A stretch of DNA of 5,781 bases, taken from contig CAVQQX010000025.1 in the NCBI GenBank assembly GCA_963714645.1, forward strand, positions 1-5,781, written 5' to 3'. Both the position numbers and the translations under genes were made by a program. Numbering within the stretch: position 1 is the first letter of the stretch; every line of letters begins with the position of its first letter. The DNA is from RPQJ01 sp963714645. Its GTDB lineage: Bacteria; Pseudomonadota; Gammaproteobacteria; Steroidobacterales; Steroidobacteraceae. Below the pieces are notes generated by a model, which worked only from the letters and a program-made list of their open reading frames with translations, ran no database searches and had not been told where the DNA came from. Shown here piece after piece: positions 1 to 5,397 of this stretch.

Positions 1-180
1 TATTTTGTGCCAATTCAACATAACTATAGCCCACGGCCACAGACGCGCCCAACACGGCTGTAGCGGGAGGCGTCTTTGTAGCCCTTCGGAGAGGTCAGAT
101 ATTGGACTTGTCGCACATTTCCGCGGAATGCCTGGCGGGCGGCCGCCGGCCATGCCTGCGCCGGGCGAGCCCGGCGAACG
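1..180. other. Non-coding tail downstream of aroC
   Basis: I see no convincing gene here. The first 40 bases are clearly more AT-rich than the rest of the window. The only plus-strand reading frame, starting at 5, runs into the antisense of the aroC 3' end and has no family resemblance. A loose imperfect hairpin can be drawn from GACGC at 42-46 and CCC at 48-50 to GGG at 65-67 and GCGTC at 70-74. The bases from about 60 to 81 (TGTAG, then a GC-rich stretch, then TTTGTAG) look like an intergenic repeat remnant, but one copy cannot prove that. The region nearest aroC holds stronger inverted repeats, listed separately. Confidence 0.5.
133..176 (-). terminator. GC-rich hairpins after aroC, possible transcription end
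   Basis: Two adjacent inverted repeats lie 5 bp past the aroC stop codon. The first met by transcription from aroC is perfect: CGCCGGG (159-165) pairs with CCCGGCG (170-176) around a 4-base loop. The second is centred on the NotI-type palindrome at 138-147 and extends with one mismatch out to 133-152. Neither is followed by a T run on the minus strand, so this is not a canonical intrinsic terminator. It could be a Rho-assisted end, a 3'-end stabilising structure, or chance in GC-rich DNA. Confidence 0.35.
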
Positions 181-1266
181 TCACTCGATCACGGGGGTAG
201 TCGACCGGACGTCCGCGTTCTGGGCGCGGTGACGCAGGAAGTGATCCATCAGGACGAGCGCGAGCATGGCCTCCGCGATCGGCACGGCGCGGATGCCCAC
301 GCACGGGTCGTGCCGTCCCGTGGTGGCGATCTCGGTCGGGCGCCCCTCGAGGTCGATCGTGCGCGCCGGCGTCGTGATGCTGGAGGTGGGCTTGAGCGCC
401 ATGCTCACGCGCAGCGCCTGCCCGGACGAGATGCCGCCCAGGATTCCCCCGGCGTGGTTCGACAGGAAGCCGCCGGGCGTCATTTCGTCGCGATGCTGCG
501 AGCCCCGCTGCTCGACGCTCGCGAAACCCGCGCCGACCTCGACGCCCTTGACCGCGTTGATTCCCATCATCGCGCAGGCAATGTCGGCGTCGAGCCGGGC
601 GAACACCGGTTCGCCGAGACCGGGGGGCACGCCGGTCGCGATCACGTCTACGCGCGCGCCGATCGAATCGCCCTCGCGACGCAGCGAGTCGATCATCGCC
701 TCGAGCTCGGGCACCCGCGCGGGCTCCGCGCAGAAGAAGGGATTCGCGTCGATCGCGGCGCGGTCGGCGAGCGCGAGCCTGAGCGATCCCATCTGCGCGA
801 GGTAGCCGTAGATCTCGATGCCGCGGGTGGCGAGGAACTTGCGGGCGATCGCTCCTGCGGCCACGCGGATGACGGTCTCGCGGGCCGACGAACGCCCGCC
901 GCCCCGATAGTCCCGCAATCCGTACTTCTGCTGGTAGGTGTAGTCGGCATGCCCGGGCCGAAAGCGGTCCTTGATCTTCTCGTAGTCGTACGAGCGCTGG
1001 TCCTGGTTCTCGACCAGCAGGCCGATCGGCGTCCCGGTGGTGCGGCCCGCGAACACGCCCGAGAGGATGCGGACCTGGTCCTGCTCCCGGCGCTGGCTGG
1101 TGTACTTCGAGGTGCCCGAGCGACGTCGGTCGACGTCGCGCTGCAGGTCCGCCTCGGCGAGCGGCAACCCCGGTGGGCAGCCGTCGACGACGCCGCCGAG
1201 AGCGGGACCGTGGCTCTCGCCGAACGTCGTGACCGCAAAGAGTTGACCGAACGTGTTGCCCGACAT
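181..1266 (-). CDS. aroC: Chorismate synthase AroC
   Basis: Last step of the shikimate pathway: trans-elimination of phosphate from 5-enolpyruvylshikimate-3-phosphate to give chorismate, using reduced FMN, in the cytoplasm. The protein has 361 residues, the same length as E. coli AroC. Family hallmarks are in order: GESHG at 16-20 with His19, RRRSGT at 47-52, RPGHADYTYQQKYGLRDYRG around 103-122 with His106, GGGRSSARET at 122-131, INAVKGVEVG near 236-245, SNHAGGILGGISSG at 269-282, and GRHDPCVGIRAVPIAEAM at 317-334. Two histidines at these positions are implicated in proton transfer in the family. The ATG at 1266 gives the family N-terminus (M-S-G-N-T-F-G-Q). Only 9 bp separate it from the prmB stop, and that junction reads TAAGGGCGGGGC before ATG, a purine-rich ribosome site. 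It is very likely co-transcribed with prmB. Confidence 0.98.
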   Translation of the reverse strand: MSGNTFGQLFAVTTFGESHGPALGGVVDGCPPGLPLAEADLQRDVDRRRSGTSKYTSQRREQDQVRILSGVFAGRTTGTPIGLLVENQDQRSYDYEKIKDRFRPGHADYTYQQKYGLRDYRGGGRSSARETVIRVAAGAIARKFLATRGIEIYGYLAQMGSLRLALADRAAIDANPFFCAEPARVPELEAMIDSLRREGDSIGARVDVIATGVPPGLGEPVFARLDADIACAMMGINAVKGVEVGAGFASVEQRGSQHRDEMTPGGFLSNHAGGILGGISSGQALRVSMALKPTSSITTPARTIDLEGRPTEIATTGRHDPCVGIRAVPIAEAMLALVLMDHFLRHRAQNADVRSTTPVIE

Positions 1267-1275
1267 GCCCCGCCC

Positions 1276-2214
1276 TTATGCACCCAGCTCGCGACGGTGC
1301 CTGCCGAGCTCCTGCTTCGTCAACAGGAACACGCCGCCGCCGCCGCGCGCGAACTCGAGCCAGAGAAACGGCACCGTCGGGTAAGCGCGCTGCAGGCGCT
1401 CGTCGCTGTCGCCGACTTCGACGACCAGCACGCCGCGGTCCTCGAGGTGTCGCTCGGCGTCGGAGAGGAGACGCCGCACGACGTCGAGACCGTCCGTGCC
1501 CGCGCGCAGTGCGAGGTCGGGTTCGGCGCGATACTCGGCCGGCAGCGCGGCCATCTCCTGGTCGGTCACGTAGGGAGGATTGGAAACGATCAGGTCGAAC
1601 CTGAGATCGCGAACCGGCTGGTACGCGTCACCGAGGTGCAGCTGCACGCGGCCATCGACGCCGTGCCGGGCGACATTGCGTCGCGCCACGGCAAGCGCGT
1701 CCGCGGAGACCTCGACGGCGTCGACTTGCGCCTGCGGAAAGCGAACGGCGCATGCGATTGCGATGCAGCCTGAGCCGGTACCCACGTCGAGCACGCGCCG
1801 CACCCGCCTGGGTTCCACCCACGGTTCGAAACCGGCCTCGATCAGTTCGGCGAACGGCGAGCGCGGCACGATCACGCGCTCGTCCACCTCGAACTCGAGT
1901 CCCGCGAACCACATGCTGCGCATCAGGTAGGCGGCCGGGACCCGTCGGCGCAAGCGCTCCGCGAACAGGTCGAGCACGCGGGTGACGTCGCTGCCGTGCA
2001 GCTTGCGCTCGTAGGCCGTGGCGGCGTCCGCGTGTTGCAAGCCGAGGGCATGGAAAACCAGTGCGGCCGCGTCGTCGCGCGCATCGACGGTGCCGTGCCC
2101 GTAGACGAGTCCCGCCGCGTCGAACTCGCGTGCGCCGAACCGTATCAGCGTGGCGACGCTCGGGGCACGGGGCGGCGTGCGCCGGAACGGGCGCGGCGTG
2201 GTCGGCGCGGTCAT
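1276..2214 (-). CDS. prmB: PrmB, ribosomal protein L3 N5-glutamine methyltransferase
   Basis: A SAM-dependent methyltransferase that methylates a glutamine side chain of ribosomal protein L3 during 50S assembly. The product is 312 residues (E. coli PrmB is about 310). The N-terminal helical part contains the PrmB-typical YGHGT motif near residue 38 and VDERVIVPRSPFAELIE around 110-126. SAM motif I is VLDVGTGSG at 141-149. The catalytic NPPY is at 212-215, followed by the EYRAEPDLALRAGTDGLDVV block that separates PrmB from the release-factor enzyme PrmC. The C-terminus ends with WLEFARGGGGVFLLTKQEL, close to E. coli PrmB. The frame stays open far upstream, but that part is antisense to the SCO gene; the ATG at 2214 matches the family N-terminus. 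Residues 2-18 are Pro/Arg/Thr-rich and look non-conserved. No Shine-Dalgarno precedes the start. It leads the prmB-aroC operon. Confidence 0.96.
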   Translation of the reverse strand: MTAPTTPRPFRRTPPRAPSVATLIRFGAREFDAAGLVYGHGTVDARDDAAALVFHALGLQHADAATAYERKLHGSDVTRVLDLFAERLRRRVPAAYLMRSMWFAGLEFEVDERVIVPRSPFAELIEAGFEPWVEPRRVRRVLDVGTGSGCIAIACAVRFPQAQVDAVEVSADALAVARRNVARHGVDGRVQLHLGDAYQPVRDLRFDLIVSNPPYVTDQEMAALPAEYRAEPDLALRAGTDGLDVVRRLLSDAERHLEDRGVLVVEVGDSDERLQRAYPTVPFLWLEFARGGGGVFLLTKQELGRHRRELGA

Positions 2215-2234
2215 GTGGGATAATCGTCGACGAT
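2215..2234. promoter_or_regulatory. Divergent promoter/operator candidate between prmB and the SCO gene
   Basis: The two divergent start codons are separated by 18 bp. On the plus strand TG-G-GATAAT (2216-2224) is an extended -10 element: TG, one base, then a hexamer matching TATAAT at 5 of 6. I see no recognisable -35 at the normal distance, which fits an extended -10. Transcription would begin at about 2230-2233, on or just before the SCO ATG. On the minus strand GATTAT (2225-2220, 4 of 6) lies 5 bp before the prmB ATG. A 12-bp perfect palindrome, ATCGTCGACGAT, covers 2223-2234 and overlaps the SCO start codon. Neither gene has a Shine-Dalgarno here. This is inference from motif shape only. 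Confidence 0.45.
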
Positions 2235-2877
2235 GACCGCGCGTCCCATGCTTCGGCTCGGCCTGTTCGCCATTGTAGCGTTTGCCGTGGGCCTGCTGGC
2301 CGCGCGCTTCCTGCTCGCACCGCGCCACGGCCCGCCACCCGTCACCGAGGACGCGACGCTGTTCGCGCCGCCGCGCGAGCTCCCCGAACTGCGGCTCGTC
2401 GACCAGGACGGGCGCGCGTTCACGACCGCGACGCTGCGCGACCGCTGGACGGTCGTGTTCTTCGGCTTCACGCACTGCCCGGACGTCTGCCCGACGACGT
2501 TGTCCACGCTCGCGCAGGTACGCAAGCTCCTCGCGGACCTTCCCGCCACGCAACAGCCCCACGTGCTCTTCGTGACCGTCGATCCCGAGCGCGACACGCC
2601 GCAGCGGCTGCGCCAGTACGTCCGCTTCTTCGATCCGTCCTTTGCCGCCGTCACCGGGGCGTTGCCCGACATCGAGCGGGCCGCCTCTGCATTCTCGATC
2701 CCCTTCGCCCGGATTCCGTTGCCCCAGGGGGGCTATACGATGGATCACGGTGCCGGCGTCTTCTTCGTGTCACCGGAGGCGGCGGTGGTCGCGTACTCGT
2801 CGCCGCCGCTCGCGGCCGACGTCTTGGCGCGCGACTACCGCATGGCCGTCGACTACTTCACGGGATTGCGCGGGTGA
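2233..2877 (+). CDS. SCO1/SenC/PrrC family copper chaperone or thiol-disulfide protein
   Basis: A membrane-anchored, thioredoxin-fold protein of 214 residues. Residues 7-29 form one hydrophobic segment after a short basic N-terminus and are probably an uncleaved anchor; no lipobox cysteine is present. The rest should face the periplasm. The SCO metal site is complete: the CxxxC motif HCPDVCPTT with Cys82 and Cys86, and the distal histidine His172 in MDHGAGVF. Other family blocks are VVFFGFTHCPDVCP, FVTVDPERDTP and FFVSPEAAVVAYSSPP. Members deliver copper to the CuA centre of cytochrome c oxidase or act as thiol reductases; which applies here cannot be read from sequence, and no oxidase genes are in the window. 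The ATG at 2233 sits directly after an extended -10 motif; Met6 at 2248 is an alternative that also keeps the anchor. Its stop overlaps the psd start by 4 bp. Confidence 0.94.
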   Translation: MTARPMLRLGLFAIVAFAVGLLAARFLLAPRHGPPPVTEDATLFAPPRELPELRLVDQDGRAFTTATLRDRWTVVFFGFTHCPDVCPTTLSTLAQVRKLLADLPATQQPHVLFVTVDPERDTPQRLRQYVRFFDPSFAAVTGALPDIERAASAFSIPFARIPLPQGGYTMDHGAGVFFVSPEAAVVAYSSPPLAADVLARDYRMAVDYFTGLRG

Positions 2878-3755
2878 CCGGACCGATCGTCGGGCGCTCG
2901 GGCGGCGACGAGCTCTTCGCGCTGTTGCAGCAGGTCCTCCCCCAGCACTGGCTGTCGCGCGGCATGCACGCGCTCGCCCGCAGCCGGCAACCGGCGCTCC
3001 GCAACGCGCTGCTCCGCACCGTGCTGCGTTCCTATCCGCAGATCGACATGCGCGAGGCGGTGCAACCCGATCCCTTTGCGTATGAATCGTTCAACGCCTT
3101 CTTCACGCGGGCACTGCGACCCGAGGTGAGGCCCGTCGCGCGCGATCCCCTCGCGCTCGTGTCGCCGGTCGACGGCACCGTGAGCCAGCTGGGCGCGACC
3201 GACTCCGGCCGGCTCCTGCAGGCCAAGGGCATGGATTACACGGCCGCGGCACTGCTCGGCGAGGCAGCGGATGCCGAACGTTACCTGGGCGGCAGTTTCG
3301 CCTGCCTCTACCTCGCGCCGTACAACTATCATCGCATCCACATGCCGCTCGACGGCGTGCTGCGCACGACGCGCTATGTCCCGGGGCAGCTCTTCAGCGT
3401 GAACGCTGCGACCGCGCGAGCGGTTCCCGGGCTCTTCGCGCGCAACGAACGGGTGGTCTGCGACTTCGACACCGAACGCGGCCCGTTGTGCCTGGTGCTG
3501 GTCGGTGCGCTGTTCGTGGGCAGCATCGAGACCGTGTACGCCGGCGAGATCAATCCTCCACCGACCCGTGGCCGCGGCGTGCGGGTCATCGACGCCGGCG
3601 CCGGTCGCCGCTTCGCACGCGGGGAGGAACTGGGCCGTTTCAACATGGGTTCCACGGTCATCGTGCTGACCGGCGCGCGGACGGTGTACGACCGCACGGT
3701 ATCGCCGGGCGCTGTCGTGCGCCTGGGCCAGCCCCTCGCGCATTTCGTCCCATGA
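2874..3755 (+). CDS. psd: Phosphatidylserine decarboxylase proenzyme Psd
   Basis: A pyruvoyl enzyme that converts phosphatidylserine to phosphatidylethanolamine at the inner membrane. The product has 293 residues, a little shorter than E. coli Psd (322). The self-cleavage and catalytic residues are in place: Asp100 in SPVDGTVSQLG, His153 and His156 in YNYHRIHMP, and Gly259-Ser260 in FNMGSTVIVL. Cleavage before Ser260 would leave a beta chain of 259 residues and an alpha chain of 34 beginning with the pyruvoyl group. The motif is MGST rather than the commoner LGST. The FNAFFTRAL segment near 73-81 is also typical. The frame is open far upstream inside the SCO gene, but the family N-terminus (LLQQVLPQHWLSR) begins just after GTG at 2874. 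That start overlaps the SCO stop as GTGA, so translational coupling is likely. Confidence 0.95.
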   Translation: MTGPIVGRSGGDELFALLQQVLPQHWLSRGMHALARSRQPALRNALLRTVLRSYPQIDMREAVQPDPFAYESFNAFFTRALRPEVRPVARDPLALVSPVDGTVSQLGATDSGRLLQAKGMDYTAAALLGEAADAERYLGGSFACLYLAPYNYHRIHMPLDGVLRTTRYVPGQLFSVNAATARAVPGLFARNERVVCDFDTERGPLCLVLVGALFVGSIETVYAGEINPPPTRGRGVRVIDAGAGRRFARGEELGRFNMGSTVIVLTGARTVYDRTVSPGAVVRLGQPLAHFVP

Positions 3756-4771
3756 CCGCGGACGGGCGCGCAGCGTGGGAGGACGCGCCGGCCGTCGAGT
3801 GGCAGCCGACCGCATCGCTAGACACGCTGCGCCTGCGCGCAGCCCTGCTCACCCGACTACGAGCGTATTTCGCCCGGACGGGCGCGCTCGAGGTCGAGAC
3901 GCCGGCGCTCGTGCGCGCACCGGTCACGGACGTGCATCTGGAGTCGCTGCGGGTCATCGACGATGCCGCGCTGCTGGAGGCCGATGCGGGCTACCTGCAG
4001 ACCTCGCCCGAGTACGCCATGAAGCGGCTGTTGTGCGCCGGGGCGCCGGACATCTACCAGGTGTGCCGCGTGTTCCGCGGCGGCGAGCGCGGTCGGCGCC
4101 ACAACCCCGAGTTCACGATGGTGGAGTGGTACCGCCGCGGCATCGACCACCATGGGCTCATGCGCGACGTCGATGCGCTGTTGCGCGATGTGCTCGCCGA
4201 CCTGCGACCGCGGCTGCCGAGCGCGTTCCTGAGTTACCGCGAGGCATTCCTGCAGGCCCTGGGTGTCGACCCCTTGCAGGCGCCGGTCGCGGCGATCGCC
4301 GCCGCGCTCGCACGCCACGGCGTCGACCTGCCTCGATCGATGGAGCACACGCAGGCCGCGCGGGACGACGTGCTCGACCTGGCGATGGGCACCGTCGTAG
4401 CGGGCTCGTTCGCGCGCGACCGCGTGACGTTCCTCTACGACTTCCCGGCGAGCCAGGCCGCGCTCGCGCGGCTTCTGCAGGGCGAGGTCGCCGCCCGGTT
4501 CGAGGCCTTCTGGGGCCCGCTCGAGCTGGCGAACGGCTTCCACGAGCTGGGCTCCGCATCCGAGCAACGCGCACGCTTCGAAGCGGACCGGGCTGCACGT
4601 GCCGCCCGGGGCCGGCCGTCGCGCGGCATCGACGAACGATTCCTGGCAGGACTGGCAGCAGGATTGCCGGACTGCGCCGGAGTCGCCCTCGGCTTCGACC
4701 GCCTGGTCATGGTCGCGGCAGAGGCCGACCGGATCGACGACGTCCTGGCCTTTCCGCACGAGCGGGCCTGA
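3752..4771 (+). CDS. epmA: EpmA (PoxA/GenX/YjeA), EF-P-(R)-beta-lysine ligase
   Basis: A lysyl-tRNA synthetase paralogue lacking the tRNA anticodon-binding domain. It activates lysine, preferentially (R)-beta-lysine, and attaches it to a conserved lysine of elongation factor P, which helps ribosomes through polyproline stretches. The product has 339 residues (E. coli 325), essentially a bare class II catalytic core. Visible blocks: EVETPALVRAPVTDVHLESL (about 47-66), LQTSPEYAMKRLL, class II motif 2 CRVFRGGERGRRHNPEFTMVEWYR starting at Cys105, the ELANGFHEL substrate-pocket segment, and motif 3 GVALGFDRLVM at 310-320. All match E. coli EpmA closely. ATG at 3752 overlaps the psd stop as ATGA and is the natural start; it adds about ten residues before the conserved W-Q-P relative to E. 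coli. Its target gene efp lies about 600 bp downstream on the other strand. Confidence 0.96.
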   Translation: MTADGRAAWEDAPAVEWQPTASLDTLRLRAALLTRLRAYFARTGALEVETPALVRAPVTDVHLESLRVIDDAALLEADAGYLQTSPEYAMKRLLCAGAPDIYQVCRVFRGGERGRRHNPEFTMVEWYRRGIDHHGLMRDVDALLRDVLADLRPRLPSAFLSYREAFLQALGVDPLQAPVAAIAAALARHGVDLPRSMEHTQAARDDVLDLAMGTVVAGSFARDRVTFLYDFPASQAALARLLQGEVAARFEAFWGPLELANGFHELGSASEQRARFEADRAARAARGRPSRGIDERFLAGLAAGLPDCAGVALGFDRLVMVAAEADRIDDVLAFPHERA

Positions 4772-4837
4772 TGCGGCCATCGGCGGCTGCTAGGCTAGTG
4801 GCGCCAGTTTCCGGGTTCGCTGTCCGACGGTCCGACC
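4772..4837 (+). promoter_or_regulatory. Short gap with weak promoter candidate for the methionine sulfoxide reductase
   Basis: A 66-bp space between epmA and the GAF-domain gene. TAGGCT at 4791-4796 could be a high-GC -10 hexamer (3 of 6 to TATAAT), with CTGATG at 4768-4773 as a poor -35 at 17-bp spacing. TGGCGCCA at 4799-4806 is an 8-bp palindrome. I see no terminator hairpin with a T run after epmA, so read-through from the psd-epmA transcript is equally possible. No clear Shine-Dalgarno precedes ATG 4838. Confidence 0.25.
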
Positions 4838-5365
4838 ATGCAACACGCTTCCGCTGCTGACGATTCGCGCGCACTCGCCAAGCCCGGGCTCTACGCCGAA
4901 CTCGAAACGAGCCTGCGTGAACTGCTTGCGGGCGAACGCGACCTCGTCGCCTGCGCCGCGAACATGGCTTCGTTGCTGTACTGGAGCCTTCCGGACCTGA
5001 ACTGGGCCGGCTTCTACCTGCTGGACGACGCCTCGGGCGACTTGCTCGTCGGGCCTTTCCAGGGAAAACCGGCGTGCGTGCGAATCCCGCTCGGACGGGG
5101 GGTGTGCGGAACGGCTGCGCAACGGCGGCGCACGCAGGTCGTGCGGGACGTGCATGCGTTCCCCGGCCACATCGCGTGCGACTCCGCGTCGAATTCCGAA
5201 ATCGTGGTGCCCGTAGTCACCGCCGACGACCGGCTGCTCGGCGTGCTCGACCTGGACAGCCCGTTGCCGGGCCGCTTCGACGACGAAGATGCCGCGGGGC
5301 TCGAGCGGCTCGTGGCGGTGTTCGTGGAAGCGGCCAGTGGCCGGCTGCTGGTCACGAGCCGCTAG
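4838..5365 (+). CDS. msrC: Free methionine-(R)-sulfoxide reductase, GAF domain (fRMsr/MsrC)
   Basis: A cytoplasmic single-GAF-domain enzyme that reduces free L-methionine-(R)-sulfoxide to methionine, normally with thioredoxin as electron donor. The product has 175 residues, close to the E. coli YebR/MsrC size. The core is recognisable from YWSLPDLNWAGFYLLDD (48-64) through GPFQGKPACVRIPLGRGVCG (72-91), the HIACDSASNSEIVVP block (111-125) and LLGVLDLDSP. Three cysteines, Cys80, Cys90 and Cys114, are spaced 10 and 24 residues apart, the same spacing as the E. coli set (84, 94, 118). The last corresponds to the catalytic cysteine, so the enzyme should be active rather than a mere GAF sensor. Residues 1-16 look variable. 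It follows epmA on the same strand and converges with efp, with 14 bp between the stops. Confidence 0.93.
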   Translation: MQHASAADDSRALAKPGLYAELETSLRELLAGERDLVACAANMASLLYWSLPDLNWAGFYLLDDASGDLLVGPFQGKPACVRIPLGRGVCGTAAQRRRTQVVRDVHAFPGHIACDSASNSEIVVPVVTADDRLLGVLDLDSPLPGRFDDEDAAGLERLVAVFVEAASGRLLVTSR

Positions 5366-5383
5366 CCACGAGCCACGAGTCAC
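5351..5383. repeat. Short CACGAG repeats at the msrC/efp convergent junction
   Basis: CACGAG occurs at 5353-5358, 5367-5372 and 5374-5379. The last two belong to a tandem of the 7-mer GCCACGA at 5365-5371 and 5372-5378. The run covers the msrC stop, the 14-bp gap and the efp stop codon. It may be the remnant of an intergenic microsatellite-like repeat, but the copy number is low and chance in GC-rich DNA is possible. Confidence 0.45.
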
Positions 5384-5397
5384 TGACTCTTGGCTCG
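5369..5397. terminator. Imperfect hairpin between convergent msrC and efp
   Basis: GAGCCACGAGT (5370-5380) pairs with ACTCTTGGCTC (5386-5396) around a 5-base loop, with one mismatch (5376 against 5390) and an extra C-G pair outside (5369/5397). It lies just past the msrC stop and includes the last codons and stop of efp, a usual place for a shared bidirectional terminator. Neither side has a T run, so it is not a canonical intrinsic terminator. Confidence 0.4.

Noticed and set aside
5..232. Small plus-strand open frame of 75 codons at the left edge
   Set aside because: It runs into the antisense of the aroC C-terminus, has no ribosome site and no family resemblance.
229..1773. Plus-strand open frame of 514 codons opposite aroC and prmB
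   Set aside because: It is antisense to two clearly homologous genes and crosses their junction. Its translation is Arg/His/Asp/Ala-rich with no family features, a typical GC-rich shadow frame.
2215..2748. Long upstream extension of the prmB frame (178 more codons)
   Set aside because: It runs antisense through the SCO gene, and the ATG at 2214 already gives a full-length PrmB comparable to E. coli.
2061..2873. Upstream extension of the psd frame, which would give a 564-residue fusion
   Set aside because: The extension lies out of frame inside the SCO gene and antisense to prmB, and is low-complexity Arg/Ala. Psd homology begins right after GTG 2874.
2853..3815. Minus-strand open frame of 320 codons opposite psd
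   Set aside because: Fully antisense to a confident gene; composition is that of a shadow frame and there is no motif.
3752..4771. Possibility that epmA is a true lysyl-tRNA synthetase (lysS)
   Set aside because: The protein lacks the N-terminal OB-fold anticodon-binding domain, is about 340 rather than about 500 residues, and matches EpmA-specific segments.
3857..4780. Minus-strand open frame of 307 codons opposite epmA
   Set aside because: Antisense to the EpmA catalytic core with no recognisable domain; explained by GC-rich codon bias.
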